A stretch of 43,140 nucleotides of DNA, taken from assembly GCF_014737315.1 (NCBI RefSeq), contig NZ_JPUF01000036.1:1-43140 (forward strand), written 5' to 3'. The stretch is from Treponema zioleckii. GTDB taxonomy: Bacteria; Spirochaetota; Spirochaetia; Treponematales; Treponemataceae. Both the position numbers and the translations under genes were made by a program. The notes under the pieces were generated by a model. That model had not been told where the DNA came from, did not search any database, and saw only the letters and a program-made list of their open reading frames with translations. Of the stretch, positions 30,957 through 37,391 are shown piece after piece. How positions within the stretch are numbered: the first letter of the stretch is position 1; every line of letters starts with the position of its first letter.

Positions 30957-32410
30957 AAGTCCTTGTTTCTGCAACACTTCGCACGTTCACTGGTCGTAAC
31001 GCCTCGTTTCTTTTGGATTCAAAATCTGTTAAAGGGGTTCTTGCATCTCTGATTGAAGAATATCCTGATTTTGCAAAGGCACTTTATGATGAGAATGACT
31101 TTCTTCGCTCTTTTATCAATATATATGTTAATGATGTAAATATTAAACAGCTTCAGAATCTTGAGACTCGGTTGAAAGATGGGGACACTGTTCTTCTGCT
31201 GCCGGCAATTGCGGGTGGCGCACCGGTAGAATCTGTAATACCGCAGGAACGAAGAAAAGAAGCAAAACTTGATGACACGGAAATTGAACGCTTTTCAAAA
31301 CATCTTATGCTTCGTGAAATTGGTGTAAAAGGTCAAAAGAATATCAAAGCGGCGAAGGTTCTTATCTGCGGGCTTGGTGCACTCGGTTCGGTACTGGCAG
31401 AATATCTTGCTGCGGCGGGCGTTGGTACAATCGGAATCGTTGATTTTGATGTTGTGAATCTTCAGAACCTGCAGAATCAGATACTGTACGGAAGGCGTGA
31501 TTTAAAAAGGCCAAAAGTAATGTCTGCAAAAGATAAGATTAAAGGCATTAATCAGTCTATAAATGTTGAAACCTACAATACAAAACTTGAGGCAGATAAC
31601 ATCAAGGAGATTATCGCTGATTATGACATTGTTGCAGATGCCACAGATAATTACAAAGCCCGCTATCTGATAAACGATGCGTGCGTCTTGCTTGGTAAGC
31701 CCGATGTATTCGGCGCAATCTATCAGTTTGAAGGTCAGGTTTCTGTTTTTGATTCTCAGCACGGTCCCTGTTACAGATGTGCATTTCCTGCTCCGCCGCC
31801 GTCTGGTCTTGTTCCCACTTGTTCAGAAGGCGGTTCAATTAGTTCTCTGGCAGGCATAATCGGAAGTATTCAGGCCACGGAAGTTCTAAAGCTGATTACT
31901 GGCGGAGGAGACGTGCTTATTGGCGAGGCCTTTGTTTTTGATGCCTGGAACCTTACATCTTCAAAAGTAAAAATTGCAAAGAATGATGCTTGCCCGCTCT
32001 GCGGTCTGAGTCCTTCCATTACTGAAGTGGAAGATTTTGATTACGAAGAATTCTGTGGATTGAAGCAGGATGAAAATGAAATTACTGTTGAAGGAATAGC
32101 GGCTTCTGTGCTTGCCGAGCGCATTTCCAAAGGAGACAGAATGACCATTGTTGATGTGCGGGAACCTCATGAACGGGCAATTAACCGCTTTCCGAATGCC
32201 ATTGTCATTCCAATCGGTCAGCTTGCCCGCCGACAGAAGGAACTTGACCCGACAATCGACACGATTTTTGTGTGTCGTGAAGGAAAACGAAGTGTGCTTG
32301 CAATCAACACATTGCGTGAAGCCGGATATACGGGACCAATGTACAACTTAAAAGGCGGTATTGAGGCTGCGAAAGACGTCATCCTTCCGCATGAAGGTGC
32401 ATGGTTATAG
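30947..32410 (+). CDS. Triple fusion: MoaD/ThiS-like ubiquitin fold, ThiF/MoeB E1, rhodanese
   Basis: 487 residues. Residues 1-~93 are a MoaD/ThiS-type ubiquitin fold ending LLPAIAGG (Gly90-Gly91), followed by a linker instead of a free end. Residues ~108-355 are an adenylating E1: nucleotide motif GLGALG (142-147), DFD (166-168), Lys190, Asp234 in ATDN, zinc cysteines CYRC (275-278) and CPLC (349-352), and candidate catalytic Cys292 in PTCSEGG. Residues ~378-485 are a rhodanese with Cys443 in the CREGKRS loop. Two arginines important in MoeB appear replaced (Lys118, Asn177). The protein would adenylate and sulfurylate its own or another carrier. It overlaps the JAMM gene. Confidence 0.9.
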   Translation: MSIKVLVSATLRTFTGRNASFLLDSKSVKGVLASLIEEYPDFAKALYDENDFLRSFINIYVNDVNIKQLQNLETRLKDGDTVLLLPAIAGGAPVESVIPQERRKEAKLDDTEIERFSKHLMLREIGVKGQKNIKAAKVLICGLGALGSVLAEYLAAAGVGTIGIVDFDVVNLQNLQNQILYGRRDLKRPKVMSAKDKIKGINQSINVETYNTKLEADNIKEIIADYDIVADATDNYKARYLINDACVLLGKPDVFGAIYQFEGQVSVFDSQHGPCYRCAFPAPPPSGLVPTCSEGGSISSLAGIIGSIQATEVLKLITGGGDVLIGEAFVFDAWNLTSSKVKIAKNDACPLCGLSPSITEVEDFDYEEFCGLKQDENEITVEGIAASVLAERISKGDRMTIVDVREPHERAINRFPNAIVIPIGQLARRQKELDPTIDTIFVCREGKRSVLAINTLREAGYTGPMYNLKGGIEAAKDVILPHEGAWL

Positions 32411-32451
32411 TTCAAAAAACATCGTCTGTTGACGGTGATTTAAAATAATCA

Positions 32452-32478
32452 GCTGTATTCAGTAGGTTCTGAATCAGC
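32452..32478 (+). other. Hairpin before the encapsulin gene
   Basis: GCTGTATTCAG (32452-32462) pairs with CTGAATCAGC (32469-32478), one bulged base. It sits 19 nt before the start, just above GGAGGT. A processing or stability element could raise shell-protein output over the upstream enzymes. Confidence 0.5.
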
Positions 32479-32497
32479 AAACATGGAGGTCAGCTAA

Positions 32498-33451
32498 ATG
32501 GCAGACAACGAAGGTAAAATTAACGCATTAGGTGCAAAGGCAGTTTACAATCTTGCCAATGTAACAAAAACCAAGCCGATTTATGGTGCGCTTACACCAA
32601 AATGGCTTACAAAAGTCCTTGAATTCAAAGGTCTTGAAACAGGAATTTTCCGAGTAAACAAAGTTGTTGAAGGTGAAACTCCGCTTGACGTTCTTTGCTC
32701 ACAGACAAAAAAATCTGACATTATTCCTGACGGCTATGTTGAATATGAGACAGAACCTCGTGAATACCGATTGAATTCAATTTCTACTATCATCAATGTG
32801 AACACAGCGGTTGAAGATGTTTATTCTTCTCCGTATGACCAGGTTCAGGAACAGCTTTCGCTCGCAATTGATTCTTTGCGTGAGCGGCAGGAAAGCCAGC
32901 TCATCAATAACGATGATTACGGTCTTCTTAAAAATGTTCCGGATTCACAGCGCATCCGTCCAATTCGCGAAGACGGCCGCCCAACACCTGATGACTTGGA
33001 CGAATTGATTTCAAAAGTTTGGAAAGAGCCAAGCTTCTTCCTCGCTCACCCACGAGCAATCGCCGCATTCGAGCGTGAATGTACTCGCCGTGGCGTTCCG
33101 CCGGTAACAGCAAATATCGCTGGCGGCACATTTATTTTGTGGCGCGGAATTCCTCTCATCCCGACCGACAAGCTTCTTGTTGACGGCCTTAAGAAACCTG
33201 AATCACAGAGCGGAAAGACAAACATTCTTCTTGTTCGCACCGGAGAAGCAAAACGCGGTGTAATCGGTCTTTTCCAGGCAGGTCTGAAGAACGAACATTC
33301 ACGAGGTCTTTCAGTCCGATTCCGTGGAATTGACGACAAAGGTGTTGCATCTTATCTCTTATCTTTGTACTGCTCTGCGGCAATTCTCTCTGATGATGCT
33401 ATCGCAGTTCTCGAAGATGTAGAGGTAGGTGAATACTATGATTACGACTAA
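32498..33451 (+). CDS. Family 2A encapsulin shell protein (SrpI-like)
   Basis: 317 residues of the HK97-fold shell family 2A, which self-assembles into a protein nanocompartment around cysteine desulfurase. Recognisable segments are YSSPYDQVQEQL (about 109-120), ESQLINNDDYGLL, PTPDDLDELISKVWKEPSFF, ERECTRRGVPP and WRGIPLIPTDK, all typical of SrpI-like proteins. The 2B-type cyclic-nucleotide-binding insertion is absent, and the length fits 2A. The start has GGAGGT 6-8 nt upstream. It overlaps the desulfurase gene by 14 nt, so shell and cargo are translationally coupled. No phage genes are nearby, which argues against a viral capsid. Confidence 0.92.
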   Translation: MADNEGKINALGAKAVYNLANVTKTKPIYGALTPKWLTKVLEFKGLETGIFRVNKVVEGETPLDVLCSQTKKSDIIPDGYVEYETEPREYRLNSISTIINVNTAVEDVYSSPYDQVQEQLSLAIDSLRERQESQLINNDDYGLLKNVPDSQRIRPIREDGRPTPDDLDELISKVWKEPSFFLAHPRAIAAFERECTRRGVPPVTANIAGGTFILWRGIPLIPTDKLLVDGLKKPESQSGKTNILLVRTGEAKRGVIGLFQAGLKNEHSRGLSVRFRGIDDKGVASYLLSLYCSAAILSDDAIAVLEDVEVGEYYDYD

Positions 33452-35240
33452 TGAACAGGCGTATGATTTGCCTACTGCTCAGGAACTTGAGCAGCTTGCA
33501 AATTCTCTGTTCCCTGATTTGATTCCTGAGGTTCAGAAAAATGCTGAATTCTGTCCGACAAGTTCCGGTCAGGAATATTTCAGCAATTTTGGCTCACAGG
33601 GGCAGTCAGCGGCAGCAGCAGAAGCTGGCAGAGAACCGGGTGCTCCCGTAACTGCAGACGAATATTCTCATTTTGCTACGGAAGAAAGTCCTGTATATGG
33701 CGAATACCAAAACCATGCAGAAAATACACTTTCGACTTATGGAAATGTTCCGAAGGCAGAAAGCTTTGCTTCGTTTGAAGACCCTTTTTTAAGCGAAGTA
33801 AATGAACCTGCTTCTCCAGCCGGTATTCAGCCGAAGGATGTAAGGCAGGGGGAGGCTTTGCAGAAAAATCCGAAAGTTGATTATTCTGCGGTCAGCTATT
33901 CTCCGAAAGTTTATTCTCAGGAAGAAGGGCAGAAGGCTTCAAAAGCAATCAATGCTCCGACTTCGCTTGGCGGAGACCGAAAGACTTCTTTTATCGGGGA
34001 AAAAGGAAGTTCACGTAATTCCAGCATCGTCATAGGTTCTAAAACCTTGCAGCAGATTCGTGATGATTTTCCGATTCTTCAGGAGAAAATCAACGGGAAC
34101 AATCTGGTGTGGCTCGACAACGGCGCTACAACCCAGCGCCCGCGTCAGGTGATTGATCGCATTACATACTACTACGAGCACGAGAATTCGAACGTTCACC
34201 GCGGGGCGCATACTCTGGCTGCACGTTCAACCGATGCCTACGAGAATGCCAGGGACACTGTTGCCCGCTTTATAGGCGCACCTTCAAGCTCGAATATAGT
34301 TTTTGTGCGTGGTACAACCGAGGCAATCAATCTTGTGGCGAATGCTTATGTAAAGCCGACCTTGCAGCCGGGGGACGAAATCATCGTGAGTCTTTTGGAG
34401 CATCATGCGAACATCGTTCCGTGGCAGCTGGTTGCCGAAGAGACAGGAGCTGTAATCAAAGTGATTCCTGTGAACGACAAAGGCGAGCTTCTTCTTGGTG
34501 AATATGAAAAACTGTTTACAAAGCGAACAAAGTTTGTCTCTGTTACACAAGTTTCAAATGTCACCGGCACAATAACGCCTGTAGAGGAACTGATTGCGAT
34601 TGCGCACCGTCACGGTGTTCGGATTCTTATTGATGGCGCACAGTCAATCGCACACATTCCGGTGAACGTAAGTGCAAGCGATGCAGATTTCTATGTGTTC
34701 TCTGGACACAAGGTTTACGGACCAACGGGAATCGGCGGCGTGTACGGCAAAAAGGAATTGCTTGAAGCTGCCCGACCATACCATGGTGGCGGCAATATGA
34801 TTGCGGACGTTACATTTGAGCGAACACTTTACAATCCGGCTCCTAACAAATTTGAGGCAGGTACAGGTTCCATCGCTGATGCGATTGGCTTGGGAGCAGC
34901 TCTTGAATATCTTGAAGGAATCGGAATGGCTTCGGTTGCCCAGTGGGAACACGAGCTTACACTGTATGCCGTAAAGGAAATGAAAACCGTAAAAGGACTT
35001 CATTTTGTTGGCTCACCGTCAAACAAAGCCGGTGTTCTTTCGTTCAAGCTGGACGGGCACGATGACGAAGAAGTCGGTCAGCGGCTCAATTCTTATGGAA
35101 TTGCAGTTCGTACCGGTCATCACTGCGCCCAGCCGATTTTGAGACACTTCGGATTTGAAGGAAGCATTCGTCCGACTCTGGCAATTTACAATTCGCCGGA
35201 TGACGTTGATGCACTCGTAAAAGTCCTTCATACATTCTAA
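33438..35240 (+). CDS. SufS-like cysteine desulfurase with disordered encapsulin-targeting N-terminus
   Basis: Removes sulfur from L-cysteine as a persulfide, giving alanine. It has 600 residues. The ~195-residue N-terminus is Ser/Gln/Glu/Ala/Pro-rich and lacks order, with recurring E-x-(F/S)-x-x-F motifs (EYFSNF, EYSHFA, ESFASF); such extensions direct desulfurases into family 2A shells. From about 205 the aminotransferase-V fold follows: NGATTQRP, SNVHRGAHTLAARST, PLP-binding Lys425 in SGHKVYGPTG, and catalytic Cys563 in RTGHHCAQP. Start ATG 33438 has GAGGTAGG upstream and lies inside the encapsulin gene. It is the expected cargo, and the sulfur source for the operon. Confidence 0.93.
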   Translation: MITTNEQAYDLPTAQELEQLANSLFPDLIPEVQKNAEFCPTSSGQEYFSNFGSQGQSAAAAEAGREPGAPVTADEYSHFATEESPVYGEYQNHAENTLSTYGNVPKAESFASFEDPFLSEVNEPASPAGIQPKDVRQGEALQKNPKVDYSAVSYSPKVYSQEEGQKASKAINAPTSLGGDRKTSFIGEKGSSRNSSIVIGSKTLQQIRDDFPILQEKINGNNLVWLDNGATTQRPRQVIDRITYYYEHENSNVHRGAHTLAARSTDAYENARDTVARFIGAPSSSNIVFVRGTTEAINLVANAYVKPTLQPGDEIIVSLLEHHANIVPWQLVAEETGAVIKVIPVNDKGELLLGEYEKLFTKRTKFVSVTQVSNVTGTITPVEELIAIAHRHGVRILIDGAQSIAHIPVNVSASDADFYVFSGHKVYGPTGIGGVYGKKELLEAARPYHGGGNMIADVTFERTLYNPAPNKFEAGTGSIADAIGLGAALEYLEGIGMASVAQWEHELTLYAVKEMKTVKGLHFVGSPSNKAGVLSFKLDGHDDEEVGQRLNSYGIAVRTGHHCAQPILRHFGFEGSIRPTLAIYNSPDDVDALVKVLHTF

Positions 35241-35284
35241 AAACAAGGGCTGCTTCGTAAATCAACGGGCGGCCTTTGTTTTAA
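35241..35284 (+). terminator. Terminator-like hairpin between desulfurase and acetyltransferase genes
   Basis: AAACAAGGGCTGC pairs (with G:U) with GGCGGCCTTTGTTT, followed by TTTTAAT. It would end or attenuate transcription after the desulfurase, so the acetyltransferase may be made at a lower level. Confidence 0.65.
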
Positions 35285-35300
35285 TCATTGAGGCAATATA

Positions 35301-36245
35301 ATGGAAAACTATGAAACCGGTGAAATTGTCGATACGCTCATCAGCAATTACAAGAATGATGAACATATAGAAGAAATTGAATTCAACAGTCAGCCTGATG
35401 TAGATGTGATTCATGAAATCACGCGCAAACTGCTCAGAATTGTGTTTCCGGGATATTTTCGTGAAAAGAATTTTAAATTTTATAATCTTTCAAGCTACAT
35501 AAATTCTTTAATAGAAGATGTTGTCTACAATCTGGAAAAACAGATTTATCTGGCATTGCAGCAGTGTCCGGAATGTCTGGACAAGAACGGAGTTGTAGGC
35601 GTTACTGTAAAAGAAAAGACAGAATATGTCATCCGCACTTTTCTGCAAAGGCTTCTTGTGGTGCGAGAATATCTTGCCACAGACGTTAAGGCCGCCTTTG
35701 ACGGAGACCCTGCGGCGTTCAACAAAAATGAAATCATCCTCGCATACCCTGGAATCTGGGCGATTGCAATAAACAGGATTGCTCACGAACTTTACAATCT
35801 TAATGTTCCGCTGATTCCGCGAATCATGACAGAATACGCGCATTCAAAAACAGGAATAGATATTCATCCGGGGGTTACAATCGGAAAATATTTTTTCATT
35901 GACCACGGGACTGGAGTGGTAATCGGTGAAACTGCCGTTATTGGCGAACATGTAAAAATCTATCAGGGTGTTACTCTCGGAGCGCTCTCGACACGGGCAG
36001 GGCAGATGCTGAAAGGTCAGAAACGCCATCCTACAATCGAAGATTATGTAACTATTTATTCAGGAGCATCGATTCTTGGTGGCAACACCGTAATCGGAAA
36101 AAATGCCGTAATCGGAGGAAATGCCTTCATCACCACATCAATTGATGCGGATGCAAAGGTAAGCATTAAAAATCAGGAACTCGACATTAAAACCGGAACG
36201 AAAAAGGAAGTCGTACAGGACGAAAATTGGTTTTATATCATCTAG
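35301..36245 (+). CDS. cysE: Serine O-acetyltransferase (EpsC/SrpH type)
   Basis: Makes O-acetyl-L-serine from serine and acetyl-CoA for cysteine synthesis. The first ~180 residues are helical, longer than in classical CysE and typical of the EpsC/SrpH group. A left-handed beta-helix follows with hexapeptide repeats (DIHPGVTIGKYFFIDHG, GVVIGETAVIGEHVKIYQGVTLG, ATIL-like TVIGKNAVIGGNAF). Catalytic His and Asp candidates lie in IDIHPG and FIDHGTG. It has 314 residues. It is the last gene of the encapsulin operon. The same partner is found in other family 2A loci. No O-acetylserine sulfhydrylase is in the window. Confidence 0.9.
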   Translation: MENYETGEIVDTLISNYKNDEHIEEIEFNSQPDVDVIHEITRKLLRIVFPGYFREKNFKFYNLSSYINSLIEDVVYNLEKQIYLALQQCPECLDKNGVVGVTVKEKTEYVIRTFLQRLLVVREYLATDVKAAFDGDPAAFNKNEIILAYPGIWAIAINRIAHELYNLNVPLIPRIMTEYAHSKTGIDIHPGVTIGKYFFIDHGTGVVIGETAVIGEHVKIYQGVTLGALSTRAGQMLKGQKRHPTIEDYVTIYSGASILGGNTVIGKNAVIGGNAFITTSIDADAKVSIKNQELDIKTGTKKEVVQDENWFYII

Positions 36246-36263
36246 TATTGGATTCTGCAAAAA

Positions 36264-36325
36264 AAATGGCAGTAATTTGGTGTTTGTTGAACTTTCTCAA
36301 AACCACCGTAACTGCCATTTGAATT
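36264..36325. terminator. Long bidirectional terminator stem
   Basis: AAATGGCAGT (36264-36273) pairs perfectly with ACTGCCATTT (36311-36320), and GGTG (36279-36282) with CACC (36304-36307). An A-run is on one flank and a T-rich stretch on the other, so it serves the operon and the convergent gene. Confidence 0.75.
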
Positions 36326-36796
36326 TTAATATCCAAACAAGTGTTTTCTTGCTGTGATAGCAAATGCCAAAGCCAATAAAACAATCATATAAAAAATAAA
36401 AGCAACTATTTTGTATTTTACCTGGTTTTTCTTAATTTCAGGAGTAATCGAATTATTATTTTTTGATTTCAAATATTCCAGCAGTTCTGGAGTTAATAAA
36501 TATTTTTTACCCTTTGTATTTGCAAGATATTTTTTCATTTCTCCATTTTTGTAACAGAATACGAGAGTCTGCAATCCCAGAAGTTTTCCTTTGACTTTAA
36601 TTTCAGAAACGTCTTCCCAGGAAATTTTTGAAATATTTTTGGTTGTATCTACAAAGTATAAATTTTTGTCTGTTACTCCAATGCGATAAATTTTGGGTGT
36701 CATAGACATGGTTTCAGTTGCTTGAAAGATTCCAATAAGTTTTTCGTCTTGAATATTTTGTTGAATTAATTTTTCACAATCGTCGTTTTCAAACAT
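36326..36796 (-). CDS. Small PH-domain-like protein with C-terminal membrane helix
   Basis: 156 residues. About 15-105 has the beta-rich pattern of bacterial PH-like domains (YRIGVTDKNLYFVDT, KISWEDVSEIKVKGKLLG, TLVFCYKNGEMKKYL). A transmembrane helix follows at about 128-148 (KIVAFIFYMIVLLALAFAI) with a short basic tail, so the domain faces the cytoplasm. AAGGAAT precedes the start. It is convergent with the encapsulin operon and has no obvious functional tie to it. Confidence 0.65.
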   Translation of the reverse strand: MFENDDCEKLIQQNIQDEKLIGIFQATETMSMTPKIYRIGVTDKNLYFVDTTKNISKISWEDVSEIKVKGKLLGLQTLVFCYKNGEMKKYLANTKGKKYLLTPELLEYLKSKNNNSITPEIKKNQVKYKIVAFIFYMIVLLALAFAITARKHLFGY

Positions 36797-36875
36797 TCTT
36801 ATTCCTTGCCTCCAATGGCATCAGCATAACATTATCCTTTAACATAGTAAATCTCAGCTTTCATGCCCGTTCATA

Positions 36876-37345
36876 CGGAAACGCTAGAAATTCACTTTAT
36901 AAAAAGATCCTCTTGTGCGTTTCCCGCAAGTTTTTCTGGCGAAAAACTCGCGCTTTTGTTGCTTGTGGTTTCGAGCCATCTTTCTTTGCGATTGAGTTTG
37001 TTGGGTTTCGACTCCGCTCAGCAACCGTGCGTTTTCAATTTATCTGTGTCCCATCAGTGTTTATCAGTGTTCATCTGTGTCAACGGAAACGCTAGAAATT
37101 CACTTTATAAAAAGAGCCTCTTGTGCGTTTCCCGCAAGTTTTTCTGGCGAAAAACTCGCGCTTTTGTTGCTTGTGGTTTCGAGCCATCTTTCATTGTGAT
37201 TGAGTTGCTTGTGGTTTCGACTACGCTCAACCATCACCGATTTTCGTTTCATCCGTGTCCCATCTGAGTTTATCAGTGTTCATCTGTGTCAACGGAAACG
37301 CTCAGAGTGCACTTTATGCCAAAAAATACTTGCAGCGTTTCCATT
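36876..37345. repeat. 208-bp tandem duplication of a hairpin element with ATCTGTGT repeats
   Basis: Two units start at 36876 and 37084 (period 208-209), with a partial third from 37293. Each opens with GGAAACGC pairing with GCGTTTCC ~32 nt later (36877-36884/36917-36924; 37085-37092/37125-37132), then a GTTTTTC/GAAAAAC hairpin flanked by CGCAA and CTCGCG. This is the inverse of the 3732-3808 order. Each also ends with short ATCAGTGTT/ATCTGTGTC repeats. The partial unit closes as GGAAACGCT...AGCGTTTCC (37295-37342). No real gene is in 36797-37391. Confidence 0.8.
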
Positions 37346-37391
37346 TGCAGTTCGGACGAAAAGAACATAAAATAATCTTAGGAGTGTACTT

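Noticed and set aside
30947-32410. Molybdopterin synthase system (MoaD/MoeB)
   Set aside because: No moaA, moaC, moaE, mog or molybdoenzyme gene is close. The partners are a JAMM protease, a desulfurase and serine acetyltransferase, which point to sulfur or cysteine metabolism, although a cofactor role cannot be excluded.
32498-33451. Phage major capsid protein and prophage region
   Set aside because: The sequence matches SrpI-like family 2A encapsulins, the gene overlaps a cysteine desulfurase, and no portal, terminase, tail or integrase gene is nearby.
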